From positions 11,277,001-11,341,000 of the forward strand of contig NC_134704.1 of NCBI RefSeq assembly GCF_043290135.1: 64,000 nt of DNA. The letters run 5' to 3'. Of the stretch, positions 36,340 through 48,651 are shown piece by piece. Origin of the DNA: Rhipicephalus microplus (Eukaryota > Arthropoda > Arachnida > Ixodida > Ixodidae). Numbering within the stretch: the first letter of the stretch is position 1; each line of letters starts with the position of its first letter. Both the position numbers and the translations under genes were made by a program. Under the pieces are notes generated by a model. That model ran no database searches, was not told the origin of the DNA, and saw only the letters and a program-made list of their open reading frames with translations.

Positions 36340-37230
36340 TTACGATTTATTATATTTCTCAAGTACCGCGTGTCTAGATACGCGTATAATTTATCATGCA
36401 GCTCAATTTTGGCTTTGCTAACAGTCATGTCTCCGCTTTCGGATGTTCTATGATTCCACTATCTCACGTGGCAGATGATCCCCATGTTGAAATAATAACA
36501 CTGCTTCTTTAAACACAGGGTAACATCCGCAGTTTTTGCAGTGATCTGCAAGATGAGTATTGCCTGATGTCTTAACAGATACGTGGTGTTCTCTAAGGCG
36601 GTCGTTCACGCATCTTCCTGACTGCCCGATGTAAAATTTTCCACAAGAAAAAGGTGTCAAATATACTACTCGCTTTACGCACTTCACTAACATGTTTCGA
36701 TGCTTCACGGAGCAGGCTTTTGAATCTATAGGCTAATTGAAGCGTAGACACAAGTGTGGCAGCTTAGGCTCGTTGGTATGGCATGACGATAGTTATAGCG
36801 CGAGAACAAAACGACGACACAGAGACAAGAAGGACACGTGTCTTTCGTGTCCTTCTTGTCTCTGTGTCGTCGTTTTGTTCTCGCGCTATAACTATCGTCA
36901 TGGTAGACACAAGCTTGCTAGTATTGTATTTGCCGAAAACTTCACGTCTACATTACATCTATTTCCAACGTGCTTTAGGTTGTGTGCGAACTTGTGCACG
37001 TATGAAATGACAGCCATTTTCCCTCGTTTCTTTGTCTCCGTATTAGATCTTTGTTTTTCGGCCTTTATTTCTCTGGTTAAGACCGTGCACACTGAGAAAA
37101 CTAACTGTTTTAGATAACCTACTTTCTGGAATTTTTCCAACTAACTCTCAAAACTTTCACTGATCAGATGTCCAAGCAATTTTTGCAAAGGTGGCATTAT
37201 ACAAGTATCATACAATCTAGCACTGGCTTA
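36340..37230 (-). pseudogene. Penelope-like retroelement, 3' part with GIY-YIG endonuclease
   Basis: Upstream part (37230-36914) reads KVGYLKQLVFSVCTVL and VISYVHKFAHNLKHVGNRCN then DVKFSANTILASLC, the linker after the reverse transcriptase. Downstream part (36735-36448) reads CSVKHRNMLVKCVKRVVYLT, CGKFYIGQSGRCVNDRLREH and LADHCKNCGCYPVF, a GIY-YIG endonuclease domain. A frameshift follows, then ESGDMTVSKAKIELHDKLYA. The coding sequence is split by an inverted-repeat insertion. Confidence 0.85.
36756..36902. mobile_element. Foldback insertion: perfect 57-bp inverted repeat
   Basis: Arms 36782-36838 and 36846-36902 are exact reverse complements around a 7-nt loop. GTAGACACAAG occurs just left (36745-36755) and just right (36903-36913) of the inserted segment, as a target-site duplication would. 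The element interrupts the Penelope-like coding sequence. Confidence 0.9.
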
Positions 37231-38154
37231 GCGCTTCTTGGTTGGTAAAAGCAGCAAATGTGTTCCCTATTAAGTTCCAATTTTATATTCAAAAGCTGCA
37301 ACTTGTCATTTCTAGGCTGCTCAGTAGCGAACTCAAGGCATGGGCTATGAGTTCTTGCACCAAAGACATTTATTTATTTATTTATACTATTGATCGCATC
37401 AGAGATTATTACAGGAAGGGCATATTTGGCATGTTGCATTGTGAAATACAATATTTTGTTTTCATGGAAAGAAGGTATTGGCAGTTAACAAGGTAAATAA
37501 GGGAACATTGATTAAAATTTATGATTGTGTAGGAACGGCAGAGATAATGTCCGTTATATTTTTTGGTAACGGTAACACGTTACCTTTTTTTGTGTAGTAA
37601 CGTAGGGTGGCAACGCGTTCATTTTTTGGTAGTGTAACGAGTAACGTATTCAAGTTATTTTTTCGGTAATCAATACAACACTGGTCATTACTCATTTATA
37701 TCTTTTCAGACTACGCCAAGATCAAATCACACAAGGCATACAGGTATTTGTTGGCTGAGCGTACAATTTTGGTGTCAGCTTTCAAAATGTGGACCATCAA
37801 CCCCGCAGAAAACGGCTCAGATCCAGAGTCAACCGCAGAAATTGCATAACGGAATGACACAAATAAAGTGGTATCAACAGCAAAAACTTGTGGAACGTGA
37901 AATGTTCGATGAACTAAATTCCCGTTTTGTCTGGGGAAGTGATTTCAAAATAAATGTTCCATACCTCAATTGGCATTCCAACTTTTATACAGTCACCAGC
38001 TTGATTACAAGCATAAGGCACTGATATAGCAGAAATTCGCATTTGTTGTGAATACAACGTCCCGCAAACTCTTGCCGTTGATAGTACATGCCTGCGTGCG
38101 TTCCTTCCTGTTGCATGCCGTCGTATTACTTCCGGGTTTAAAGGAGAGCTGCAC

Positions 38155-38401
38155 GCCCCGCCGCGGTGGTCTAGTGGCTAAGGTACTCGGCTACAGACCC
38201 GCAGGGCGCGGGTTTGAATCCCGGCTGCGGTGGCTGCATTTCCGATGGAGGCGGAAATGTTGTAGGCCCGTGTGCTCAGATTTGGGTGCACGTTAAAGAA
38301 CCCCAGGTGGTCTAAATTTCCGGAGCCCTCCACTACGGCGTCTCTCATAATCATATAGTGGTTTTGGGACGTTAAACCAGACATATCAATCAAATCAAAT
38401 C
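38155..38401 (+). repeat. Ruka-type SINE with target duplication
   Basis: A full copy from GCCCCGCCGCGGTGGTCTAG to ATCAATCAAATCAAATC. AAGGAGAGCTGCAC flanks both sides (38141-38154 and 38402-38415). It looks young. Confidence 0.95.
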
Positions 38402-39034
38402 AAGGAGAGCTGCACGACTCAAATACGAGGAAAAGTTTTTGTTTTATTCGTGTTCAGAGTGATGCGCTGCGTACACTGGAGTTAGACAACTCATATGAAT
38501 TATTTTACTTCGATTTCAAAGCTTTCGTCTCTGAACATCTGCAGGCCAGGTCCACTGCAGTGGACGTTACTCAGAAGAGTCAAGACCGTACACAAAGAAC
38601 ACAGAGCTCGAATACGACCTCTGCATCCTGCGTGCATTCACAGAAATCAATGTGGGTCACTAAACAATTCACTCATTGTTCTTTACATGCACCACGAGCA
38701 CATGAAAGACTCGCCGTTATTACGTCGCCGGTTGCTGTTCTCCAGTGACGTCACACTGAGAAGCCCCTTGATATCAAAACCGAAAGTATTTTTTTCTGTT
38801 TTTTAAGAAGGTAGCTCTAATAAAAATCTATTCGATTCATTCCCAGGCATCACAATACTTGATTGAGGTTTTTCCCCACCAGCAAGCACATTTGTTTAGA
38901 GCACCAATGCGAGAAACTTTAAAAATTTGTGTCAGTACTCCTTTAACCCTGGGTATTATGTCACACCAACAAGGCCACGAATCCGACATCGCGGTCCAGT
39001 TTCAGATGAAGGCTCAACGTCGGAGAAGCCTTAC

Positions 39035-39220
39035 CGCGGCCGAGCGTAGTGAACGAAGCGGGCGCTGAGAGCTGGCCCCTTCCTTCGAGGTTGTAGGCGG
39101 CCAGGCGGACCTCGTAGTGCGTGTCCCTCTGCAGGCCACGCAGGAGCATCTTGCGCGCGTGCGGAGGGAAGTAAACCGAGCGCCAGGTTCCTTCGGAGCT
39201 CTTGTACATCACCAGGTACT
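39035..39220 (-). CDS. sDscam: Gene 1 exon: second half of FNIII domain 3
   Basis: A 186-bp exon, phase 1 at both ends. It encodes YLVMYKSSEGTWRSVYF, then RGLQRDTHYEVRLAAYNLEG and RGQLSAPASFTTLGR, the E, F and G strands of an FNIII domain (L.R.T.YEVR.AAYN.EG.G..S). The acceptor is gcaccacag and the donor GTAAGG. It leads directly into the transmembrane exon, so this is the last extracellular domain. Confidence 0.94.
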
Positions 39221-40651
39221 CTGTGGTGCAATGAAGGCATTCGCATCACGTCTTGGCCAACACCTGCAACTTGAAGCGCAGTAAGAACAGACAAAAAAAG
39301 ACACGACACGACGTTTAGCCCTCGTAAGTTCACTCGTGTTTCATATCGTATCTGTGTTCCCTGCACTACGAATTGTTTCAGATGTACGACCAACAGGGGC
39401 ACGATTCGCCCCAAGTTTACGGGCAACATGCGATAGTGGGTGTGCTGCTATACTTACGATACAAGTAACCTACGCCACGTGACACGCTCCTCCAGGCTTT
39501 TCAGCGCTGGATAAATCGTTGACATTGGGTTGAAGTGCAGTCTTATTGCGTTCATTTAGCATGTGTATTTTGTGCAGGTTCTGTTTTGCGAGCTACGAGA
39601 ATTCATTTAACGTACGCCGTGCATCTTTCTGGGATAAAGCCCGAATAGAGCAACCAAAGCCCTTTAAGTGATGCTCGCTTCATCACTCGCACTTTGCATA
39701 AAATGCTGTAAAACATTGTCCAGACCTCAACTAGAAAGACCGCAGCACATCAAACAAAGAAACAATATAGTTCACTATTCTGTCATAGCCATTATTTTTT
39801 ATATAACTAAGTATGCTGCTTATCAATACATTGAGCTTGCATTAATTTAGTTGCGAATTGCCGACATGCTTTTCAAGTTTCCGCACTACCTTATGTGTAA
39901 AAAGGCAGTGTTCAAAATACGAGGAGGCGTAGAATGGCTGGATTTCGTTCATGTTCTGTCATTTTTTTTGTTCCACGATCGTATATGCTATGGTCAGTAT
40001 ACTTCTTGCATAAAAGTTAAACTGAGTAGCCAGACGATTTTGATCTCTCTTACTAGACCCCGTTCGAGCTCCTTAAACCTGAAATGGTAAAAGCACCTGC
40101 GACTTATCTTCGTCACTGTATATGCCTTTGTTAGTGCTCATTTTCTCTCATTGACTTAAGCGTGTTCCATATGAGGTGTATCTAGTCAGGATAGATGTAT
40201 AGTGGAATTGACGCCAAGCTGGGTTGAAAAGAATACTTTGAGTAGATTTTAGTTGAATTGATTTTATACATACGTGGTATGTTGAATGTTTACTCTTTAG
40301 GGGTTACAGATGAACTTGCATTACCATGTAATGTTCTGATATTGTGACATTAGATGTAAACACCTGAACTATACTGTTTCCAGAAATCAAATGAATATAG
40401 CTGAAACATTGAAGGAAGGTGCATTCTGACAGTGTAGTGAAGTGTAGAGTAGATATAAGTTATTTAAATACGCAAGAAACACAAATTGATGCAGTAGTCA
40501 TCGTAAATGTTTAATTTTTAAATGCATACTAGAGGATAAGAATCTGTCTTGGCCTTTGAATAAAACTGGGGTATATGCATTTTGTCTTAACGGCCCCTAA
40601 AGCTTAAGAGCTACAGCATTCTACAGGCGGTGCTTTTCCAGTCATACTCAC
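39221..40651 (-). other. Gene 1 intron, nothing recognised
   Basis: 1.4 kb, AT-rich, splits FNIII domain 3. Confidence 0.7.
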
Positions 40652-40750
40652 GTGTCACTCCGTCTGTTGGTTTCTGCTTCGAAGTGACAGTCAGCAGCAC
40701 CGAACAGCAGGTCACGTCACTGGTGAAGAAGCTTGGTGGTCCTGGCATAC
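40652..40750 (-). CDS. sDscam: Gene 1 exon: first half of FNIII domain 3
   Basis: A 99-bp exon, phase 1 at both ends, encoding GMPGPPSFFTSDVTCCSVLL, TVTSKQKPTDGVT. It is the A-B part of the third FNIII domain. The usual B-strand tryptophan is not present (the segment reads SVLLTVTSK), so this domain is divergent. The donor is GTGAGT; the acceptor is atttgaaag. Joining to the next exon makes a glutamine codon and the run GVTQYLVMYKSS, a normal FNIII C strand. Confidence 0.85.
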
Positions 40751-41398
40751 CTTTCAAATATATGAAAACATTAATTTCCGTTCTCTGAGTCCAATCGCGC
40801 CAAATCCAATGTGCCTTGTCCTGAAATATTATAGGTGAAGCCCCTGAATTGGCGTTCCGAATACACCAAACCGCTCGTGTGCACATGTAATAGTGAACCC
40901 TTCCTTTCATAGCGTAGCACAAAAGCGCTAGTCTGTGCTCATGTCGACCAGTAATACCTTTAGCATAAAAACAAGCTTTAAACCAATAGTTTAGGCATTT
41001 TACGTCAACGTGGTTGGTACGTCTACAAACCATATATGCCAGGCCACTTGTGCCGTGCATTCATTGGGGCTTGATGTGCAATATCTCAGGCGCCTATGTT
41101 CTTTGTTTCGTGTTTATGGTAATGAACCATATCACGGTGCTGCACAAACTCACCTGGATTTGAAGTTTGAGCCAGCTAGTCGAGTAATATTTAAATGTGC
41201 AAATAACTCCGGGTTCTTCCACATGCACAGTCGCCGCCGTAGCTTACTTATAGCTGCACCGCTTTATCGCGAGTGCGCGTGGATCGAGGAAATGGGGAAG
41301 TGCGAGAGTGGCGATGGACGCGGTGGGGTCATCAGGTGAAGAGGGAAGGATTAGGCCCCGCATTTGAGTAGCGCGGTTGCGGGCAAGTGCGGGCTTAC
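40751..41398 (-). other. Gene 1 intron, nothing recognised
   Basis: Lies between FNIII domains 2 and 3. Confidence 0.7.
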
Positions 41399-41627
41399 CG
41401 GCTGCGAACGGGTGCACTGCGATTTGGTGCGACGATGGGCTTTGTCCGGCTCTGTTGAACGCTTGCACGATTATGGAGTAAGCCGTGCTGGGCTTGAGGT
41501 CTTTAAGCACCGCCGACTCGGCACCGCCCGTGACGGTCTGGTAGCTGTACGGCAGGTTCGAGTCGTACGCCTTGTAGCCCACGTAGTAGCCCTGAATCTT
41601 GCCATTGCGGTGTTCGGAAGGAGGTCC
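41399..41627 (-). CDS. sDscam: Gene 1 exon: remainder of FNIII domain 2
   Basis: A 229-bp exon starting in phase 0 after the acceptor ttacaacag and ending in phase 1 at GTAAGC. It encodes GPPSEHRNGKIQGYYVGYKA, AESAVLKDLKPSTAYSIIV, QAFNRAGQSPSS and HQIAVHPFAA. GYYVGYK and L.PSTAYSI.V.AFN.AG.SP.S are diagnostic FNIII C-strand and E-G motifs and closely resemble classical Dscam FNIII domains. Confidence 0.95.
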
Positions 41628-43153
41628 CTGTTGTAAATGTAATGACCGAAGGACATGAAATTCCAAGCAGGATGGAGGGTTTGTAACCAGCCGCATCGTT
41701 TCGTATAGCGGACTGACACTATGGTGGCACTAATTACCTCCACGCTGATTGAAGATTTACCCAGGGTCTGTTATTCCGCGCTCTCATTAGACGCGTTCCT
41801 GTCCTCATTCATCTTTAGCGAGACTGAGTGCTGTCTCCGATCGATGATTACCTTTCTTATTTTAGTTGATTGATTCGCCAGACTAAGAACAGTTCGTCTC
41901 TTATGGCGTGACAGAGAAAAAAGTGTATTAAGGAATCTAGTAAAATGTTTAAAACATGATCTGATTGATTTTACTTTGTTAGTTTTAATGACGCAGTACT
42001 TCATTATTTAAGCAAGACGGCATTATTATTCAATTTAGAGGTGGCGTAAGCACGCCAATTAATTAAGGTCTGTAGTATTGACGGCGAAGTATGTGACCCG
42101 TTCTCACAAAATTGCCAAATATTCCATGAATCTCGCTTGGCTTTCCGTGATGTATTATAGAAGTATGACAGATCCTATTTATATAAAGTGGTAGAAAGGG
42201 CTTACTGGACACAAATAACACTCGTGCGGACGGAAAGACGAAGAAATAGAAATGAAAAGTGTAGGATAACAGTGCTTCATATAATTGTTTGGACATTCTT
42301 TGCCTGAAAAATAAGCTAGGTATAATTCTGATATTAATGCGATTGTGATGTGGGCGGAATGCAAAAACATCTTTTTTTTTGGAAGCTAGAAAAGTAAGGA
42401 AGTCTAGTCAACCAAAGTTTCGTTAGTTATAACTCGCAAAGAAACCAATGAAGCCAGAAAATGGGGATTAACTGCCATATTTTTGATAGGCAAAATGATA
42501 AAAACAGAGAAAACGTTCAACAGCTATAGTTAGGCTTCCTTCTCATTTGGCTTGCCGGGCAACAATAAGGCCCATATCACATTTTTCGAAATTATACGAG
42601 ACAACTTGACCGTTTCCGTGAAGCATGCTCGCATAAGCATGTGACACTCATGTACGCTTCAAAAAAATACCACAAAATCAGTTATTAAGAATTTTTCCTT
42701 ACAGATTGCCTCGTTGGCATGTCGTGGAAGCGCATGTAAAGCCTAAAATATTATTTACTTTTTTCGAATAGCTTCATGACTGTGAGCTATGTTTTTTCGT
42801 TTAATTTTGGTATATAATAACCTACTATAAGCGCAGGCTAAGTGGAAATGTCTATAACGAAAATATCATAGGGAACCTGCAATATTACCTGCAGTGTAAA
42901 TAAAATTTGACATAGGCTTTCAGAAAGCAACCAATGTTCAACGTGATTTTGCCGATACATTCGGCAAACAGTGAAGTTGCAGAATAAAAAGAAAGGTTAG
43001 ATCGTTCGCAAGGATTGTTCGTGAAGCAAAACACACACACGCACGCACACAGCTTTTGTGTCATGAGGTTGTGTTGACACCCATGTTTACACGCTTTGCT
43101 TTCTTCCACAGTAGAGGTGAAGAAGTAGAGAATAACAAATCCTGCTTACTGAC
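41628..43153 (-). other. Gene 1 intron, nothing recognised
   Basis: 1.5 kb, AT-rich. This is the phase-0 intron inside FNIII domain 2. Confidence 0.7.
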
Positions 43154-43224
43154 CTTCCACATGACCATCAGTTCCCTTTCTCCGATCGGTGTCGAATGCA
43201 CGTCCGTGGGTGGTGCTGACGGAG
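43154..43224 (-). CDS. sDscam: Gene 1 exon: first part of FNIII domain 2 (71 bp)
   Basis: A very short exon not visible as an open frame. It encodes APSAPPTDVHSTPIGERE and LMVMWK, which is the A and B strands of an FNIII domain including the conserved tryptophan. It lies between the acceptor tttcaaacgcag and the donor GTCAGT. It begins in phase 1 but ends in phase 0 after the lysine codon. The next exon begins in phase 0 with GPPSEHRNG, so the junction reads MWKGPPSEHRNGKIQGYYV, the standard FNIII W..P…NG.I.GY pattern. That continuity is the main support. Confidence 0.9.
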
Positions 43225-43599
43225 CTGCGTTTGAAATATTAGGAAAGAAAAAAATGTGAAGCTATCTGTCTGAGAAACGCTGCCCACAAACATTTCGCTG
43301 CTGGCCCGGACCGCGCATGCCTTTATTCATTCCAATGTCTCTATTTTCTTAATTAGTATGTTCATGCGCTACACAAAGGTGACTGGTTTTTTGAATTTTT
43401 TTTCTTGAGGCACTCCATGCCGCTATCTAGTGAGGAAACAGCCGTTGAACATAAAACGCATACATTTCAGAATAGGCTTTATAATGGTTATCTGGGCTAG
43501 AATGGTTGCAGCTAAATTGCGGGCGTACGTTTAACTTTAGCGGCAACCACTTGACAGACACTCAGAATAGGCGTTCGCATTTTAATCATTCTGTATATC

Positions 43600-44488
43600 A
43601 GTATCGACGCGCTCCTGAAGTGCCGACGTCAATTACCCTCCCAAAATGAGGTTCGGGAAATACCTATCAAACAGTTATGTTAGCTTCAAGGAAACTCCTC
43701 GTACTATGAAATCTTCACTCACCCTGCCCTTGCGGTGGACTAATTGTTACGTCGACCCGCTAGATGAGATGGTCTTGAGACCCCTACCACCACCTGTCCT
43801 CTTCGATGGCTCTCAGCATGCCCACTGGCTCGACCAAAGAGAAGCCACCCTTCTTCATCGCATATGGCTAGAAGTGGTATTTACAAAATCATATTCATTT
43901 GTCATAGGAATGGCCGACAACGCTCTCTGCGATGCCTGTCGTTGCGAAGAGACGCTACACCACATCCTGCGCGACTGTCCGTTGTATGAAATCCAGAGAC
44001 AGTCACTGGCGTCCGTTATTGCACCCATCGACAACAGCCAAATGTCTGTGGCCACTATTCTTTCTAGTGTCCTAGGAAAGACATTATAAGAGAAGGCGAC
44101 AAAAGCTCTGTTGAAATTCCTACAGATTTGGGTGCACGTTAAAGAACCCCAGGTGGTCTAAATTTCCGGAGCCCTCCACTACGGCGTCACTCATAATCAT
44201 ATAGTGGTTTTGGGACGTTAAACCCCACATATCAATCAAATCAATGTTGAAATTCCTACGCGACACAGATTTGAACAAGTGGCTCTAACAGAAATGTCAC
44301 ACACCGCGAAAGACAAGACTGAAATAAGGCTGAGTGTGCGCGCGTGTTCTGCCGAATGTGCTGTGTTTATCTCTCTCCTCTCTACCTTTCATCTCCCCCA
44401 TTCCCCTCCCATGGGTAGGGTAGCAAACCTGCTGCCTATAGGCTGGTCAACCTCCCAGCCATTTTTCCTTCTTATTTTCCTTCCTTTC
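43600..44488 (+). pseudogene. LINE ORF2 3' end and 3' UTR, interrupted by a half Ruka
   Basis: The frame at 43646-44089 includes HWLDQREATLLHRIWLEVVF and CDACRCEETLHHILRDCPLY, the cysteine/histidine cluster at the end of tick LINE polyproteins. After a TAA at 44087 the same frame goes on as EKATKALLKFL. It resumes beyond the SINE with RDTDLNKWL and a stop at 44288. 44390-44488 resembles a LINE 3' UTR (GGGTAGGGTAGCAAACCTGC). Confidence 0.8.
44124..44244 (+). repeat. Half-length Ruka with 15-bp target duplication, inside the LINE
   Basis: Starts at AGATTTGGGTGCACG and ends ATCAATCAAATCAA. TGTTGAAATTCCTAC flanks it exactly (44109-44123, 44245-44259). Removing it restores the LINE frame. Confidence 0.93.
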
Positions 44489-44489
44489 T

Positions 44490-44557
44490 GGGAGTATTGC
44501 TCTAAGCGACATATCTGCCCTGATATAGGCAGATATGCCGCTTAGAGCAATACTCCC
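44490..44557. repeat. Inverted repeat, 30-bp arms
   Basis: Arms 44490-44519 and 44528-44557 are complementary with one mismatch around an 8-nt loop. It lies at the end of the LINE 3' UTR. Confidence 0.9.
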
Positions 44558-45774
44558 GCGCCCAGATCTTGGACCACAACTACATGCGTCATTGGAGCAC
44601 AGAAAAATAAAGTAAAATAAAAACTATCACAAGAGTTTTATTGATTTCGCTCTTCAAATCGACAGAGGCCACCCCTTATGGCTTGATGAACACTAGAGCG
44701 TACGTCATAAAAAAAAAATCAGCTTTTATTAACGCAAGCTCTTAGGCCGTTTCTGAGAGGCTACATTAGCCAATCGTATGATAGATTATAATATTTCTTG
44801 ACTAAATATGTTAGGGCCATGCACAGAACCAGATTATCGACGGAGAAAACGACAAAATACCTGGTGTAGCTAATAACTATCACAACCTGATCTTCTTTCA
44901 TTTGGAGCCTCTACACTGGGTTTCAGCCACAGGGATGTTTTATTCGCCGTTCAAGAATACATCACTGCGACTAAACGATTTTCTTGCTAAATTGCTGTCT
45001 CACTATTTTTCTTTTTTTTTCTGCAAACTTGATATCGGTATTTCAAATCAAAATTAATTTACAAAAAAATTGTAGGAATGACGCAATGCTGAAAGTTTAG
45101 GGCAAATTCACCTTATAATCGGCCAATCCCCTTCTTTGGGTACGAGCCATTTGCACAGGGAAACAACAACAACAAAACACTACTGAGCTATGCGACCAGC
45201 TTTATGAACGCTGTTGCGTGCGCATGTACTTCGAGTGCTAACCATTTACTTTTTTTTTCGTCTCATAGGGCATGCCAGTGTGTTAGATGATACCTGGGGA
45301 ACATCCCTGACTTTTCTTTCTCAATTCTGTTTCTCAATGTGTACTTAGCTTTGAACTTATTTCTCAATCTAGTTATCCGCAAGTTTTTTTTTTCCCTCTG
45401 TACAAGCTAACAGATCAAACCTGCATAGGTCTTCACTTCACAACACCTGTTTGTTGTCGTTCTTGCACAACAAATGTGTGAAACCTTGTTAAATAGGGAC
45501 GTTTTACTTAGGCACTTTCATTGATTTAAAGTGTTTTCATGGTTTAAATAACTTCGTATATTCTATGAATTTTTTCCTGGTCCGTCTCTGTTGTTCCCAT
45601 TTTCCTTTAATCAAGGTTGATGCCGAAAGAGCAGCGTAGCATATCAAATAAGTAAACCTTCCAGCACATAAAAGCGCAATACTGCTGTTGCTGGAATATG
45701 CAAGCCTGATGTAGAAGTCATATGCGCTAAATAACAGCGATACATGTGAATGGGTTCAAAATAGAGCCTCACCT

Positions 45775-45998
45775 CCGTGTTCACAAACGCTCTTCGACTC
45801 GAATTTCGTCTTTCACTTGACTGAGTTGAGCACAACACCGCTGCTCGACTGAAATTGACGCTGCGCTTCTCAAGAAACGCTGCAGAATATAGCCGATATG
45901 TAGTGACTTAGTATGCCAAAAGACGGCGCTCCCATCGACTTTTTCAAGTCAAGGTGAAGCTTTGAGTGAAGGGACCTTCTAGAATCGTGGCGGTTAAG
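45775..45998. repeat. Dispersed repeat, copy 2
   Basis: Homologous to 10893-11118 in the same orientation. Confidence 0.75.
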
Positions 45999-47004
45999 GT
46001 TTATTTTAAATTCCTGCCATAGAACGGAGTCGGTAACAAGCCAAAGAACAAAGGTTCATACTCTGACATTGCATGAATGAATGAACATCAACAGCATCAA
46101 ATTCTTTTTTCAGATATTTTATGGCTTTTACAAAATAGAGGTAACAAACGTTCTCACTCTAGATCTATCCCATTCGCGTATAAAGCACAACAAACATATT
46201 AAACATTTGAGACACAACACCAAATCGTTCATAAATTTCTTCATCGTATCCACTGTGACACATTGAATAAGCTACGGAACGACGCAGTACTGTGAAACAA
46301 ATTTAAAGATTTCGAAAGTGCATTGTTGAATTGAATGTACTCACTTGCTAACCTATGTTTTGCTGAGTTGGCTGCAATGTGTGCAATAAATGTTGCAATA
46401 TTTTTCTAATCTTCATTTTTTTTGCACTGTGTCAAGTTGCGAGGTTCTCTTCCTGCTTTGAATTGATTTTTAAAACTGCTGTTTTGTGCGCAGTTGAGCA
46501 ACTCCTGTGTTGGCATTTATGCTAACAGTATGAAAATATAAAAAAACCATAAAAAAACATACCTCCAGCGTCTTTAAATTCATGCCTAATGCGCTAATGA
46601 TTTGCATGTGTACAAATATAAAATAACGAAAATCGCATACGTCTCAATATAACTTTCTAAGCGAGGTCATATACAGAAAAATTATAGTCAGCATTTAAAC
46701 AAACAAAAGAAAACAATAACGTCGTCATGCGTACAACACCAGTTTTCTTTCTCCTGACCAGAACAATAAGAACATTTACACGTTTCCGTATGTGCAAATG
46801 AATGCGCAATTTATCCAAACTTACGTGCAGCAAGAACCACCTTCGTGCCACACGCCACGAAGAAAGCGCTCGACAAGAAACTTTTGTTCTGAGGTACGGC
46901 GTGGTCGGTTGTGGTAGCTGCCATGGCCGGTGGCAAGAAATTGGGGTTGCACTGCCCGAAACACGACCAAACAGAGAATCGTTTGTGTATGGGTGTGGAC
47001 GCAC

Positions 47005-47169
47005 CTTCTTCGCTGGTGACGAAGTGCATGGCCACAGAGGGTCCGCTTAGCCCGACGTCGTTCTGCGACACGATGTGTCCCGAGTACTCGGTGCCCGGCT
47101 GCAGGTCCTGGAGGTACGCGGACGTCTCCGTACCGGCAACCGTAGCGCTGGACAGCTTCCGGCCGCGCC
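47005..47169 (-). CDS. sDscam: Gene 1 exon: second half of FNIII domain 1
   Basis: A 165-bp exon, phase 1 at both ends. It encodes SATVAGTETSAYLQDLQPG, the FNIII E-F motif L.PGTEYSGHIVSQNDVG and the G strand SGPSVAMHFVTSEE. Glycine codon G/GG bridges from the preceding exon. The donor is GTGCGT, acceptable but weaker than most in this gene. The acceptor is ttgacag. Confidence 0.93.
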
Positions 47170-48220
47170 CTGTCAACGCCGCGAGACGGGAAATTGATTC
47201 GTTTACTGTCGCCGGTACACTGCTCTTGCTACTGCTTTTGTGGACACCGCACGGTCAACGAATGCACGCCTGCTTTGATAGAACTGTGCAGCGCTGTAAA
47301 GCCTGCTGCTATTGTCAGTTAATAGAGTGCCATATACCCACAAACTGGTTGATTATTGTGAATTGTTATGTCGTGTTCGTCCGAAAGTCGATTGTTGCCT
47401 GTCATCACGAATAAAGGTACTTAGGGTTGCGAATCATGTGCAATTTTAACACCTGTACCTTGGTACATAGGTTTGCTGTGGCCAGTGTAGCTTCCGCTAC
47501 AGTGTACAGTATTGTTGCGGTATGGGCTCACAGAGTTCGGGAGGAAGAAAACTTCGCCCAGAAAAGAGATGCAAGAAGCGAGAGCACACACAAAAAAAGT
47601 TTGTTGTTCGTGTGACAGGGTCTTGTGGATGATTGATCCTATACGCTTCTGGAAGGAGGGAGAAATGAATAAATACCGAGGGTGTGGACAGGGTGAGAAA
47701 AGAAGGAAAGGCCAGGCGGCACGAAGGTTAAACGTGCGCAGAATGTGATTCGGGCCTCTTGTACGACAAAGACGAGCTTGTGGGTGGAAAGAGAAAGATG
47801 CCACAAGGAATGACATGCAAGAAAATACAGACGGAACAGAGAAGTTGCCATCATGTGCACTCGATTAGTTTCGGCGCCATGTTTACTTTCTGAAAAAGAA
47901 CTTAACAGAATTCCCGCGAATTGCCACGTAAAAAAAAAACGGAATAAAACGCGGCGCTGAGACCAATATAATTTGCTACTCCCTGCTTGGTAACAAGACT
48001 GAATTAGCATGAACGTGTGACCCGATAATTTGCATTTATCGTCATACAAAACTTGTCGGCACATATGCGCTTAAATTCGCAATTTTCACATTTGCAAGAT
48101 ATCGACAGTGAACAATTTACAAAAAAAAACTGCAGTTTTTTGTTTGTGTGGTATTTAACACCTTCATAATAAATACATGCATTTGTCGCAGAACCAGATG
48201 ATTTCTCCCATTTGTTTGCG

Positions 48221-48651
<431 letters not shown>

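Larger units (their letters stand above)
34164..39034 (-). other. Gene 1 intron with Penelope-like relic and Ruka
   Basis: 4.9 kb. Contains the Penelope-like relic (36340-37230), its inserted hairpin and a Ruka at 38155-38401. 34.2-36.3 kb and 37.3-38.1 kb hold only short open frames without domains. Confidence 0.75.
43225..47004 (-). other. Gene 1 intron with LINE end, half Ruka, hairpin and dispersed repeat
   Basis: 3.8 kb separating FNIII domains 1 and 2. Its repeats are listed separately; 44.6-45.7 kb and 46.0-47.0 kb show nothing recognised. Confidence 0.75.
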
